The notes under the pieces are model-generated. The model had not been told where the DNA came from and did no database searches. It worked only from the letters and a program-made list of their open reading frames with translations. Shown in pieces: positions 37,983 through 48,550 of a stretch of DNA of 50,154 nt. This stretch comes from Oscillospiraceae bacterium (GTDB taxonomy: Bacteria > Bacillota > Clostridia > Oscillospirales > Acutalibacteraceae). Location of the stretch: the NCBI GenBank assembly GCA_015066065.1, contig SVPB01000003.1, positions 1 through 50,154 of the forward strand, read 5' to 3'. Every line of letters starts with the position of its first letter. The first letter of the stretch is position 1. Position numbers and translations under genes: made by a program.

Positions 37983-39380
37983 ATGAAAGTATATAATACC
38001 CTTACCCGCCGCAAGGACGAACTGGTGCCCATCGAGGAGGGCAAGATCCGGCTGTACGCCTGCGGTCCCACGGTGTATAACTTTATCCACATTGGCAACG
38101 CTCGCCCTCTGTGCATATTTGACGTGCTGCGTCGCTATCTGGAATGGCGCGGCTATGAGGTGAAATTTGTGCAGAACTTCACCGACATTGACGATAAGAT
38201 CATTCGCAAGGCCAATGAGGAGGGGGTCACCTATCAGGAGATCGCCGAACGGTACATTGCGGAATTCTGGACGGATGCCAAGGGCCTTGGCGTGCGCCCC
38301 GCCACCATCCATCCCAAAGCCACCGAGAATATCGACATGATTATCGAGATCATCGAGACGTTGGTGAATAAGGGCTGTGCTTACGTGGCCTCCAATGGTG
38401 ACGTTTACTTCCGTCCCCGTCACTTTGACGGATATGGCAAGCTGTCTCACCAGCCCATTGACGAGCTGGAAAGCGGTGCCCGTATTGCGGTGGAGGAGCT
38501 TAAGGAGGATCCGCTGGACTTTGCCCTGTGGAAAGCCTCCAAGCCCGGTGAGCCCAGCTGGCCGTCTCCCTTTAGCGACGGCCGTCCCGGTTGGCACATT
38601 GAATGCTCTGCCATGGCCCGGCGGTTTTTGGGGGAGACCATCGATATTCACGGCGGTGGGCAGGATCTGATCTTCCCTCACCACGAGAATGAGATTGCCC
38701 AGAGTGAGTGCTGCAACGGGGTTCCCTTTGCTCACTATTGGATGCACAACGGCTATATCAATGTGGACAATAAGAAGATGTCCAAGTCTCTCAATAACTT
38801 CTTTACCGTCCGCGATGTAGCCAAGGAGTTCGGCTATGAGCCGATCCGTTTCTTCCTGATCTCCTCTTCCTACCGCAGTCCCATCAACTACAATACCGAG
38901 ATCATCCAGCAGGGCATTGGCGCTCTGGATCGTCTGTATAACTGTAAGAATGCCATGGCCTTCGCCTTGAGCAATGCCGCTGAGGGTGCGGCAGACGAGG
39001 CGTTCCTGCGGCAGGTGGAGGCTCGCCGTAACCAGTTTATCGAGGCCATGGACGACGATCTCAATACCGCTGATGGCATTGCGGCCTTGTTTGAGCTGGT
39101 CAAGGATATCAATGTCATGCTGGCATCCGGCACCGCTGCCAAGGAGACGATTCTAGCCGGCAAGAAGCTGTTTGACGAGCTGACCGATGTGCTGGGCTTC
39201 TGCTATGAACGCCAGTCCTCCGGAGCAGATGACGAGGAGATCGAGGCGCTGATCGCTGCTCGCACCACCGCCCGTAAGGAGAAGAACTGGGCGGAGGCGG
39301 ATCGTATCCGTGATGAGCTTAAAGCACGCAACATCGTGCTGGAGGACACCCCCCAGGGCGTCAAGTGGCACCGGGGGTAA
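37983..39380 (+). CDS. cysS: Cysteinyl-tRNA synthetase
   Basis: LYACGPTVYNFIHIGNARPLCIFDVLRRYL...GRPGWHIECSAMARRFLGETIDIHGGGQDLIFPHHENE...KMSKSLNN. Confidence 0.97.
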   Translation: MKVYNTLTRRKDELVPIEEGKIRLYACGPTVYNFIHIGNARPLCIFDVLRRYLEWRGYEVKFVQNFTDIDDKIIRKANEEGVTYQEIAERYIAEFWTDAKGLGVRPATIHPKATENIDMIIEIIETLVNKGCAYVASNGDVYFRPRHFDGYGKLSHQPIDELESGARIAVEELKEDPLDFALWKASKPGEPSWPSPFSDGRPGWHIECSAMARRFLGETIDIHGGGQDLIFPHHENEIAQSECCNGVPFAHYWMHNGYINVDNKKMSKSLNNFFTVRDVAKEFGYEPIRFFLISSSYRSPINYNTEIIQQGIGALDRLYNCKNAMAFALSNAAEGAADEAFLRQVEARRNQFIEAMDDDLNTADGIAALFELVKDINVMLASGTAAKETILAGKKLFDELTDVLGFCYERQSSGADDEEIEALIAARTTARKEKNWAEADRIRDELKARNIVLEDTPQGVKWHRG

Positions 39381-39383
39381 ACC

Positions 39384-39929
39384 ATGGATCGGTTTAAACG
39401 GACGCTGACTTTATCGGCGGTAACTGCCGGCTTGATTTTCCTGAGCTGGTGGCTGCAGTCACAGGTTACTGTGCAAAGCCCGGAGGGCTTTCTGCGTGCG
39501 CTGAGCTGTCTGCCCGGTGCCGGCGTGATACTGCTGGGTACAGGGATCTTCCTGCGTCGGGGTGCTACCGCCGTGTTTCTGGATGTGGTGGGTGGCGTGA
39601 CCCTGGCCGCCGGCCTTACCTTATTTGTGCTATACGGCGGCATGGACGATCCTACCGCCGTGGGGGCGGACACCGGCATCAATCTGGTGCTGTGCTTGTG
39701 GACAGCATTGCCCGTTTGCTTTGCGGTATATACTTTGGTGCTGGGGCTGGGCAGTCGTGAGGATACCCGTGTCCGTCGGCGGATTGCCGGCTGGACACCG
39801 GTAGCGCTGTTCGCTTGGATCCTTGTTTTGTTATTTTCCGGTCAGATGCTTCACCTGGTACATGCGAAACCGGTGGAGGAAGAGACGCATCACAGTGACC
39901 TGGCGTGGATTGGGTCAGAAGAGGGATAA
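39384..39929 (+). CDS. Hypothetical membrane protein
   Basis: 181 aa with several hydrophobic helices, between cysS and malic enzyme. Confidence 0.75.
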   Translation: MDRFKRTLTLSAVTAGLIFLSWWLQSQVTVQSPEGFLRALSCLPGAGVILLGTGIFLRRGATAVFLDVVGGVTLAAGLTLFVLYGGMDDPTAVGADTGINLVLCLWTALPVCFAVYTLVLGLGSREDTRVRRRIAGWTPVALFAWILVLLFSGQMLHLVHAKPVEEETHHSDLAWIGSEEG

Positions 39930-39931
39930 CT

Positions 39932-41104
39932 ATGACTATCAAAGAAAAAGCATTACAGCAGCACAAAGAATGGGCCGGCAAGCTGGAGATCACCGCCCGT
40001 GCCCGTGTCACCAACAGCGAGGAGCTGTCCGTGGCATACACCCCAGGTGTGGCGGAGCCTTGTCTGGCGATTCAGAAGGATTACGACCTGTCCTTTTCCC
40101 TGACCCGTCGTTGGAATACCGTGGCGGTTATCACCGACGGAACGGCGGTGTTGGGTCTGGGCGACATCGGCCCGGAAGCCGGCATGCCGGTTATGGAAGG
40201 AAAATGCGTGCTGTTTAAGGAGTTTGCCGGGGTGGATGCTTTCCCCTTGTGCTTACGCACCAAGGACGTGGACGAGCTGGTACGTACCATTTATCTGTTA
40301 TCCGGCAGCTTTGGCGGCATTAATCTGGAGGATATTTCTGCCCCCCGTTGCTTCGAGGTGGAGCAGCGCCTTAAGGAGCTGTGCGATATTCCGGTGTTCC
40401 ATGATGACCAGCATGGCACCGCCATTGTGGTGGGTGCGGCGCTGATCAATGCCCTTAAGCTGGTGGACAAGCCCATCCGGCAGGTGCGCTGTGTTATCAA
40501 TGGTGCCGGTTCGGCCGGGATAGCCATTGCCCGGCACCTGATGCGGCTGGGTGTGCAGGATCTTATTCTGTGCGATCGATCGGGCATCTTGTGCCGCAAC
40601 GAGCCATACGATAACCCGGCCCACAACACGATGGCGGCTTGTACCAATGCGGCATGCCTGACCGGTGATCTGCAGGAGGCGATGAAGGGAGCCGACGTAT
40701 TTATCGGGGTATCCGCCCCTCATGTGGTGACCTCGGATATGATCGCCGGCATGGCGGACAAGCCCATTGTGTTCCCTATGGCCAATCCGGTGCCGGAGAT
40801 CGAGCCGGAGGAGGCGAAAACGGCAGGCGCCTATGTGGTGGGCACCGGCCGTTCCGATCATCCCAATCAGATCAACAACGTGCTGGCCTTTCCCGGCATC
40901 TTCCGCGGTGCGCTGGACGTGCGTGCCCGGGATATCAACGACGCTATGAAGCTGGCCGCCAGCCTAGCCATCGCTTCGCTAGTGGGTGAGGAGGAGCTTT
41001 CGCCGGAATACATCCTGCCCAAAGCTTTTGACCCCCGTGTGGGCGAAACGGTAGCGGCGGCGGTAGCACAAGCGGCAAGGGAAAGCGGCGTGGCACGCAT
41101 ATAA
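39932..41104 (+). CDS. NAD-dependent malic enzyme
   Basis: VAYTPGVAEPCLAIQKD...ITDGTAVLGLGDIGPEAGMPVMEGKCVLFKEFAGVDAFP...FHDDQHGTAIV. Confidence 0.95.
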   Translation: MTIKEKALQQHKEWAGKLEITARARVTNSEELSVAYTPGVAEPCLAIQKDYDLSFSLTRRWNTVAVITDGTAVLGLGDIGPEAGMPVMEGKCVLFKEFAGVDAFPLCLRTKDVDELVRTIYLLSGSFGGINLEDISAPRCFEVEQRLKELCDIPVFHDDQHGTAIVVGAALINALKLVDKPIRQVRCVINGAGSAGIAIARHLMRLGVQDLILCDRSGILCRNEPYDNPAHNTMAACTNAACLTGDLQEAMKGADVFIGVSAPHVVTSDMIAGMADKPIVFPMANPVPEIEPEEAKTAGAYVVGTGRSDHPNQINNVLAFPGIFRGALDVRARDINDAMKLAASLAIASLVGEEELSPEYILPKAFDPRVGETVAAAVAQAARESGVARI

Positions 41105-41152
41105 ACCACCGATGAGGCATATCATCAATGCATAGGGGTGCATAATAAGACG

Positions 41153-41725
41153 ATGGATATTTTGGAGATTATCCTTATCGGCATCGGCTTGTCCATGGAT
41201 GCGGCGGCGGTTTCCCTTTGTAAGGGACTGTCCGCCTGTCATATTCGTGTGCGGCAGAGTCTGCTGGTAGGTGTGTATTTTGGCGGTTTTCAGGCGCTTA
41301 TGCCGGCGCTGGGATACTTTCTTGGCAGTGCGTTCGAGGTGTATATCCAGCGGTATTCCCATTGGGTGTCCTTTATCCTGCTGCTGCTCATCGGTGCCAA
41401 CATGATACGGGAATCCTTTGAAGAAGAGGAGTGCTGTGACGCCTCCTTCCGTTTCGGTTCTCTGCTCCCTCTGGCGGTGGCTACCAGCATCGATGCGCTG
41501 GTGATCGGTGTTCATTTTGAAGCGGAGAGCTACAATGTTTCTCAGCTTTTGCTTTCGGTAGCGATTATCGGGGCTATCACCTTCGCTATCTCTGCCGTGG
41601 CGGTGTGGCTGGGTACTGTGGTTGGATCCCGGTACAACCGGGCAGCCCAACGGGTAGGCGGCAGTATTCTGATCTTGATCGGCCTCAAAGTGTTGCTGGA
41701 GGGGCTTGGGATCCTTAATCTGTAA
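41153..41725 (+). CDS. mntP: MntP-family manganese efflux pump
   Basis: IGIGLSMDAAAVSLCKGL...VATSIDALVIGVHF; alternative GTG start at 41138. Confidence 0.9.
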   Translation: MDILEIILIGIGLSMDAAAVSLCKGLSACHIRVRQSLLVGVYFGGFQALMPALGYFLGSAFEVYIQRYSHWVSFILLLLIGANMIRESFEEEECCDASFRFGSLLPLAVATSIDALVIGVHFEAESYNVSQLLLSVAIIGAITFAISAVAVWLGTVVGSRYNRAAQRVGGSILILIGLKVLLEGLGILNL

Positions 41726-41742
41726 GTAAAGGATGACGATAT

Positions 41743-44319
41743 ATGGCACAATGGCTGGTTGTTGATGGCAACAGCATCGTAAACCGAGCGTTCTATGGAG
41801 TCAAAGCGCTGACCACCCGGGATGGACGGTACACCAACGCCATCGTGGGCTTTCTCAATATTCTGGCACGCCTGCGGGAGATGACCGAAGCGACCCATAT
41901 TGCGGTGGCCTTTGACCTGCATGCGCCTACCTTCCGCCATGAGGCGTATGATGGCTATAAGGCCGGGCGTAAGGGGATGCCGGACGAATTGCGCGAACAG
42001 ATGGAACCACTCAAGGCCATTCTGCGTGCTATGGGCATCACGCTGGTGGAACAGCCCGGCTATGAGGCGGATGATATCCTGGGCACCTTGGCTTCGGCCG
42101 CGGCGGCGGTGGGAGATACCTGCGCCATCGCTACCGGCGATCGGGATTCCCTGCAGTTGGTGGGGGAACGGGTCAATGTATTGCTGGCTACCACCAAGAT
42201 GGGACATCCGGAGACGGTGGTATATACGCCGGCTACGGTGATGGAAAAATACGGGCTGACACCGGAACAGCTCATTGATCTCAAAGCATTGCAGGGAGAC
42301 GCCAGCGACAACATCCCCGGTGTTCCCGGCGTGGGCGAAAAGACCGCTTTGGATCTGATGCAGCGTTTCGGTTCGCTGGATGCGATCTACGAGCATCTGG
42401 ACACGTTGGATATCCGTGACAGCTTGCGTGCCAAGCTAGCGGCAGGTAAGGAAAGTGCTTACATGAGCCGAATGCTGGGCACCATCTGTCGGCAGGTGCC
42501 GATGGATACTACTCCCGCTGGATACACGGTGGGGGAGATGCACCGGGCGGAGTTAGCCAGCTTGCTGCAAGGCTTAGAGCTTTACAAGTGGATGGACAAG
42601 CTGGGGCTGACCGAGGAGGTTCCCGTGGCGGTGCCGTCAATGGCAGAGACGCCGGCAATCTCGATCGGCGGCAACGAAATGGCCGCCGCCATTCTTCAAT
42701 CAGCCCGTCAGACCGGCCAGCTGGACGTGTTGGCGCAGGTGGAGGGGGAGGAAATTGTCGCCCTTTCCTTAGGCTGTGACGGCATTTTGGCCCACGTAGA
42801 CCGGATGGCCCCGGAGTTTGAAGAGCTTCTCGGCTTGTTATCCGATGCCCATGTGATCAAACGCACGCACGACGGCAAACCGCTGTATGCCGCCATGCTG
42901 TCTATGGGTGTACAGCCCGAAGCCTTTACACTGGATACGGCGCTGGCGGCCTACCTTTTGGATCCTCTCTCCTCCTCTTACGACCTGATTCGCCTGTTGC
43001 GTGACTATGGTATCGCTGTCTCGGAGGGGGATGAACAAGGCTTGTCCGGCTTTGGGATGCTGGCTGACCGCCTGTTACAGGAAGTGACGGCACAGGATAT
43101 GCTGGCGCTGCTGTCCGATGTGGAGATGCCGCTGTCCATGGTATTGGCTTCCATGGAGCTGGTGGGATGTGCGGTGGACAAGGACGGTATTGCCGCCTTT
43201 GGCCGGGAGCTGACCGCCCGTATTGCGGTGTTGCAGCAGGAGATCTTCCAGGCGGTGGGGTACGAGTTTAATCTTAACTCCCCCAAACAGCTGGGGAAGG
43301 CGCTGTTTGAGGATCTGGGCTTGCCGGCCGGCAAGAAGACCAAGTCTGGCTATTCCACCAACGCAGAGGTGCTGGAGAAGCTTAAAGGCGTGCATCCGGC
43401 GGTGGAAAAGCTGCTGGAGTACCGCACCTTATCCAAGCTCAACGGCACCTATTGTGAGGGGCTTCTCAAGGTCATTGCGCCGGATGGTCGTATCCATTCG
43501 GTGTTTAATCAGACCGAGACACGGACCGGGCGCATCTCCTCCTCTGAGCCTAATCTGCAGAACATCCCGGTACGTTCCGAGCTGGGACGGCAGATGCGCC
43601 GGTTTTTCCCGGCCCGGGAAGGGTGGGTGCTGTGTGATGCCGACTACTCTCAGATCGAACTGCGTGTACTGGCGCACATGGCGGATGAACCTACCATGCT
43701 GCAGGCCTTCAACACCGGGGAGGATATTCACCGGTCCACGGCGGCGCAGGTGTTTGGTGTGTCGGAGCAAGAAGTAACGCCTCAGATGCGTTCCTCCGCC
43801 AAGGCGGTCAATTTCGGCATCATCTATGGGATCGGCGCTCACTCTTTATCGGAGGATATCGGAGTAACCTACGGCGAGGCCAAGGCGTACATCGACCGCT
43901 ATCTCCATCACTTCGGGGCGGTATCCGCTTTCATGGACAAGCTGATTATCGATGCGGCGGACAAGGGATACGCCCAGACGTTATTTGGCCGGCGTCGCCC
44001 TCTGCCGGAGTTAAAAGCCGGGAACGCCATGACCCGTAAGTTCGGGGAGCGTGTGGCGCGCAATATGCCCATCCAAGGCACGGCCGCCGACATCATCAAG
44101 ATCGCTATGGTACGGGTGTATCGCCGTCTGCAGCAAGAAAATATGCAGGCACGCCTGATCCTGCAGATCCACGATGAGCTGATGGTGGAGGCGCCGGCAA
44201 ACGAAGCGGAACGTGCCGCTGTCATTCTCCGGGAGGAGATGGAGGCCGCCGCCACCCTTCGTGTGCGTCTGGAGGTGGACGTACACCACGGCCGCACCTG
44301 GTACGATGCCAAAGGATAA
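41743..44319 (+). CDS. polA: DNA polymerase I
   Basis: 5' nuclease, degenerate 3'-5' exonuclease region, polymerase motifs DADYSQIELRVLAHM, RSSAKAVNFGIIYG, QIHDELMVEAP. Confidence 0.97.
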   Translation: MAQWLVVDGNSIVNRAFYGVKALTTRDGRYTNAIVGFLNILARLREMTEATHIAVAFDLHAPTFRHEAYDGYKAGRKGMPDELREQMEPLKAILRAMGITLVEQPGYEADDILGTLASAAAAVGDTCAIATGDRDSLQLVGERVNVLLATTKMGHPETVVYTPATVMEKYGLTPEQLIDLKALQGDASDNIPGVPGVGEKTALDLMQRFGSLDAIYEHLDTLDIRDSLRAKLAAGKESAYMSRMLGTICRQVPMDTTPAGYTVGEMHRAELASLLQGLELYKWMDKLGLTEEVPVAVPSMAETPAISIGGNEMAAAILQSARQTGQLDVLAQVEGEEIVALSLGCDGILAHVDRMAPEFEELLGLLSDAHVIKRTHDGKPLYAAMLSMGVQPEAFTLDTALAAYLLDPLSSSYDLIRLLRDYGIAVSEGDEQGLSGFGMLADRLLQEVTAQDMLALLSDVEMPLSMVLASMELVGCAVDKDGIAAFGRELTARIAVLQQEIFQAVGYEFNLNSPKQLGKALFEDLGLPAGKKTKSGYSTNAEVLEKLKGVHPAVEKLLEYRTLSKLNGTYCEGLLKVIAPDGRIHSVFNQTETRTGRISSSEPNLQNIPVRSELGRQMRRFFPAREGWVLCDADYSQIELRVLAHMADEPTMLQAFNTGEDIHRSTAAQVFGVSEQEVTPQMRSSAKAVNFGIIYGIGAHSLSEDIGVTYGEAKAYIDRYLHHFGAVSAFMDKLIIDAADKGYAQTLFGRRRPLPELKAGNAMTRKFGERVARNMPIQGTAADIIKIAMVRVYRRLQQENMQARLILQIHDELMVEAPANEAERAAVILREEMEAAATLRVRLEVDVHHGRTWYDAKG

Positions 44320-44332
44320 AAGGCCAAAATCA

Positions 44333-44366
44333 AAAGCCGGGAAGCGTTGCGCTTCCCGGCTTTTAT
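44333..44366. terminator. Bidirectional terminator after polA
   Basis: AAAAGCCGGGAAGCGTTGCGCTTCCCGGCTTTT. Confidence 0.85.
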
Positions 44367-44372
44367 CAATGA

Positions 44373-44579
44373 TTATTGGCGCCAGAGCCAGTGGAGGGGC
44401 TGTTCGTACACGGGCGACCAGACCAGGTAATCTTTCTCGCTGTGGAAGATACTGTAAAACACAGGGATATCCGTTGCCATCGGGAAGGCGGCACGCAGCC
44501 GGGGAAAGACCCGTTCGTGCAGAATATCCCGTTCCGCCTGCACATCCTTAAGCGTGCTGGATACAAAGAACCCTTTCAT
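44373..44579 (-). CDS. Short DUF4062-like protein or fragment
   Basis: MKGFFVSSTLKDVQAERDILHERVFPRLRAAFP resembles the N-terminus of DUF4062 domains; only 68 aa. Confidence 0.5.
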   Translation of the reverse strand: MKGFFVSSTLKDVQAERDILHERVFPRLRAAFPMATDIPVFYSIFHSEKDYLVWSPVYEQPLHWLWRQ

Positions 44580-44810
44580 CCTTATCACTCCCATGCGCAT
44601 CGGTATAGCACAAACGACGCGCAAAGACAATTATTCTGTGTTTTTTAATTCCGCTTTTGTTCACAACCATGTTGCACAGAAAAAACCGCCAATTTTTAGT
44701 AATAATGACAAAAGAATCTATTTTTTCCAAAAAATATTGCAATAAAATACACAAAACCCCTTGCCATTATACCCGGTAATTGTTACAATAATAGGCAGAA
44801 AGATAGGGAG

Positions 44811-46211
44811 GTGTTTGCGGTGGATACAGGATGGGCTGCGCCGGATCTGTCGGAGCGTATACAAGCCTTTACACGAGGGGAGGACGGCCATTGTTATCAA
44901 TGGCTGGGCTGTCATCCTGCCGGCGACGGCGGGTATACCTTTCGGGTGTGGGCACCACAAGCACAGTCGGTTTCGTTGGTGGGAGATTTTTGCGGCTGGG
45001 ATGCGGATGCTCAGCCGATGGAACCGCTGAGCGAAGGGGTCTGGACCTGCACGCTGCAGGGCATCGAGGCATATTCCGCTTACGGGTATCGTATAATGGA
45101 TAAGAACGGACAGGCCGCTGTGCAGACAGATCCTTTTGCCACCCACCGCAGTGAAACGGCCGCTATGGTCAGCGGTGGGGTGATCTGCCGTGAACGGGAA
45201 CCGCTGTCGTCCGCCTGCTGTCCTCCCAATATCTATGAGGTGCAGTTAGGCGCCTGGCGGCGGTATGCGGATGGCCGGGTGTTTTCCTACGACACCTTGT
45301 GTGAAGAACTGATTCCTTACGTGACCGATATGGGCTTTACCCATATCCGGCTATTGGACTTCACCCACGATACGGCGCCGGATCCCCGGCATGGTACGAC
45401 CGAGGCGTTTGTTGCCTTGGTGGATGCCTGCCACCGAGCCGGTATCGGTGTACTGCTGGATTGGCGTCCGGCTACGGATGAATCACCTGCCGCACAGAGT
45501 ATGGCATTATCCCGGGCTTATTTTTGGCTGGAGGTCTGGCAGGTGGACGGCCTGTGGGCACAACAGCCGGATCCTCTGTGGCGATCTTTGGCTGAGGATG
45601 TGTACGACAAGCTGTTTTTAACGCCCTCTCCGGGAGAAAGCCTTCCGCCGGCCGGTCGCTCTCTGCTAGCTGGTATGCCCGGAGATGAGGATCAGGCTTT
45701 TGCCGGTGTGCGCACCCTCCTGATCTATCGGCTTCTCTCGCCCATCCCTCGTCGGCTTCTCATGGGCGACGAGATCGGTCAGCAACGCCCCTGGACAGCG
45801 GACGGAAGTCTGGATTGGCTGTTGATGGATTACGATAATCATCGGATGCTGCGTCATTATGTGCGCACCCTTAATCAGCTGTTCCGCCGGACGACCGCTT
45901 TGTGGTCAGGGGCGGTATGGATGCCTCATCACGGGGTGCTGGTGGCACGGCTGCCGGAAGATGTGGTGGCTGTATGCAACACCACCCTATTTACCATGGA
46001 GGATATTCCCATAGGGATACCGGACAATGGGGAGCGCCGGGAGCTGTTTAACACCGATCTGGCCGAGTTTGGTGGCGAGAACCGCCGGGTACCGCCCCTC
46101 TATCCTCGGCTAACCCCCGAGGGAGACTATCCCTATTCCATTTCATTGACCCTGCCGCCTTTATCGACGGTACTGATACGCAAGAAGGAGGATCTGACTT
46201 ATGTTCCGTAA
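44811..46211 (+). CDS. GlgB-like protein (CBM48 plus reduced GH13-like region), predicted catalytically inactive
   Basis: CBM48 [23 protein letters not shown]; GlgB-like [11 protein letters not shown] and [43 protein letters not shown]; catalytic motifs missing; first gene of glycogen operon. Confidence 0.85.
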   Translation: MFAVDTGWAAPDLSERIQAFTRGEDGHCYQWLGCHPAGDGGYTFRVWAPQAQSVSLVGDFCGWDADAQPMEPLSEGVWTCTLQGIEAYSAYGYRIMDKNGQAAVQTDPFATHRSETAAMVSGGVICREREPLSSACCPPNIYEVQLGAWRRYADGRVFSYDTLCEELIPYVTDMGFTHIRLLDFTHDTAPDPRHGTTEAFVALVDACHRAGIGVLLDWRPATDESPAAQSMALSRAYFWLEVWQVDGLWAQQPDPLWRSLAEDVYDKLFLTPSPGESLPPAGRSLLAGMPGDEDQAFAGVRTLLIYRLLSPIPRRLLMGDEIGQQRPWTADGSLDWLLMDYDNHRMLRHYVRTLNQLFRRTTALWSGAVWMPHHGVLVARLPEDVVAVCNTTLFTMEDIPIGIPDNGERRELFNTDLAEFGGENRRVPPLYPRLTPEGDYPYSISLTLPPLSTVLIRKKEDLTYVP

Positions 46212-47430
46212 GCAAGAATGTGTAGCAATGCTGTTAGCCGGTGGCCAAGGAAGCCGCCTGTATGCGCTGACCAAACGCATTGCCAAACCGGCGGTGCCCT
46301 TTGGCGGCAAGTACCGCATCATCGACTTTCCGCTGTCCAACTGTGTCAATTCCGGTATCGAGACGGTGGGCGTACTGACCCAGTACCAGCCGCTGGAGCT
46401 TAACGATTACATCGGTTCCGGCCAGCCGTGGGATCTGGACCGTATGGATGCAGGCGTCCATGTGCTGGCGCCCTACCAGCGCAGTAAGGGCGGCGACTGG
46501 TACAAGGGTACCGCCAACGCTATCTACCAGAATATGCAGTTTATCGAGCGATACGACCCGGAATATGTGCTGATCCTTTCCGGCGACCATATCTACAAGA
46601 TGGACTACAGTCTCATGCTGCAGGCGCACAAAGAACGGGGCGCTGACTGCACCATTGCGGTGCTGGACGTTCCCCGGGAGGAGGCCAGCCGTTTTGGCAT
46701 TCTCAATACCAACCCGGATGGCTCTATCTATGAGTTTGACGAAAAACCGGCGGTGCCCAAGAGCACCTTGGCTTCCATGGGAATTTACATATTCACATGG
46801 GAGAAACTGCGAAAATATCTCATAGCAGACGAGGAGAATGCCGCTTCACACAATGACTTTGGTAAGGATGTGCTGCCGTCCATGCTGGCGGCCGGGGAGC
46901 GTATGTTTGCCTATCGGTTTGAAGGTTACTGGAAAGACGTGGGTACCATTGACAGCTTGTGGGAGGCCAACCTGGATCTTCTCAATCCCAAGATTCCGCT
47001 GGATCTGTCCGATCCTGCCTGGAAGATCTACTCCCGTAACCCCGGGATGCCGCCCCAGCACCTGTCGGCTACTGCGCAGGTGCAGAACAGCATGATTACG
47101 GAAGGCTGTGAGATCAGCGGCCGGGTGGAATACTCGGTGATTTTTGCCGGAGTGACCATCGAGGAAGGAGCCGAGGTCGTCGACTCCATCCTAATGCCCG
47201 GCACGGTGGTGCGCAAGGGCGCCCGGGTGCAGTACGCTATTCTGGCGGAAAACACCGACATCGGCGAGGGGGCTACGGTGGGCGAACGCCCCGAACAGGC
47301 CACCGATCTGACCAAATGGGGCGTTGCCGTGGTTGCCTCCGGCATTCGGGTGGCGCCGGGCGCCGTCGTCCCGGCCAAAGCGATGGTAGAACAAGATGTA
47401 GAAGCGAAGGAGGTGAGCGCTCATGCGTAA
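46201..47430 (+). CDS. glgC: Glucose-1-phosphate adenylyltransferase
   Basis: [46 protein letters not shown]. Confidence 0.96.
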   Translation: MFRKQECVAMLLAGGQGSRLYALTKRIAKPAVPFGGKYRIIDFPLSNCVNSGIETVGVLTQYQPLELNDYIGSGQPWDLDRMDAGVHVLAPYQRSKGGDWYKGTANAIYQNMQFIERYDPEYVLILSGDHIYKMDYSLMLQAHKERGADCTIAVLDVPREEASRFGILNTNPDGSIYEFDEKPAVPKSTLASMGIYIFTWEKLRKYLIADEENAASHNDFGKDVLPSMLAAGERMFAYRFEGYWKDVGTIDSLWEANLDLLNPKIPLDLSDPAWKIYSRNPGMPPQHLSATAQVQNSMITEGCEISGRVEYSVIFAGVTIEEGAEVVDSILMPGTVVRKGARVQYAILAENTDIGEGATVGERPEQATDLTKWGVAVVASGIRVAPGAVVPAKAMVEQDVEAKEVSAHA

Positions 47431-48535
47431 CTATACGGCTTTGGGTTTGATTTTTCCTAATATGCACGACGATGCCATCCGGGATTGTACGGCTGTTCGC
47501 TCCTTTGGCTCTCTGCCGTTTGGCGGTCGGTATCGACTCATTGATTTTGTGCTGTCCTCCATGGTCAATGCCGGTATCATCAAGGTAGGGGTGCTGACCA
47601 AGAGCCATTACCAGTCCCTCATGGACCATCTGGGATCGGGCAAGGCGTGGGATCTGTCCCGCAAGAACGAGGGCCTATACTTTCTGCCGCCGCTGAGCAA
47701 CAGCGACGCTAAGTATCAGGGCCGTATCAGCTCTTTGGCAGACGTGATGACCTTCCTGCACCGTTCCAAGGAAAAGCTGGTGGTGCTGTCGGACTGCCAC
47801 ATGGTCAGTAGCATAGACTACAGCGCCATGATCCGCGCTCATGAGGAAAGTGGTGCGGAGATCACCATGGCGTACCGTCGGGGTGTGGTTCCGCCGCTGG
47901 CGGATATCCCCCAGATTCAGGTGGACGGCACCGGCCGTGTGACCGATATGCTATTGGGCCGTATGTCCGCAGAAGAAGCGCTGTACGGCACCGGTATTTA
48001 CGTGGTCCGCAAGGATTGGCTGATGCGTGTAGTCAACGAAGCGGTGGCACGCAACCAGTACCATTTTGAGAGGGATATTCTGCAAGGGCGGTTGCATGAG
48101 ATCGCTTTGTATGGATACGAGGTGCCGGAATGGATGATGCCAATCTATTCGCTGGAAAGCTATTATCAAGCCAATCTGCAGCTGCTGGACGCCGAGGTGC
48201 GCCGCCAGCTGTTCCCCAAATCCCGTCCGGTGTATACCAAACTGCGTGACTGCGCTCCGGCGCAGTATGGCCTGCACGCCAAGGTGGAGAACTCTCTTGT
48301 GGCGGATGGTGCGCATATCGAAGGTACGGTGCGCAACAGCATCGTTTTTCGGGGTGTCACGGTGGGACGTGATTCGGTGCTGGAGGATTGCGTGGTCATG
48401 CAGGACGTGACGGTGGACCGCCACTGTTCTCTGCGCTGTGTCATGGCGGATAAGAACGCTCTGTTCCGGGAAGGCCGTACCCTGCAAGGGTTCGACAGCT
48501 ACCCGGTGTACATCAAGAAGAATGCGGTCGTTTAA
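47423..48535 (+). CDS. glgD: Glucose-1-phosphate adenylyltransferase regulatory subunit GlgD
   Basis: [45 protein letters not shown]; adjacent to glgC. Confidence 0.95.
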   Translation: MRNYTALGLIFPNMHDDAIRDCTAVRSFGSLPFGGRYRLIDFVLSSMVNAGIIKVGVLTKSHYQSLMDHLGSGKAWDLSRKNEGLYFLPPLSNSDAKYQGRISSLADVMTFLHRSKEKLVVLSDCHMVSSIDYSAMIRAHEESGAEITMAYRRGVVPPLADIPQIQVDGTGRVTDMLLGRMSAEEALYGTGIYVVRKDWLMRVVNEAVARNQYHFERDILQGRLHEIALYGYEVPEWMMPIYSLESYYQANLQLLDAEVRRQLFPKSRPVYTKLRDCAPAQYGLHAKVENSLVADGAHIEGTVRNSIVFRGVTVGRDSVLEDCVVMQDVTVDRHCSLRCVMADKNALFREGRTLQGFDSYPVYIKKNAVV

Positions 48536-48550
48536 AGGAGGGAAGACCCA

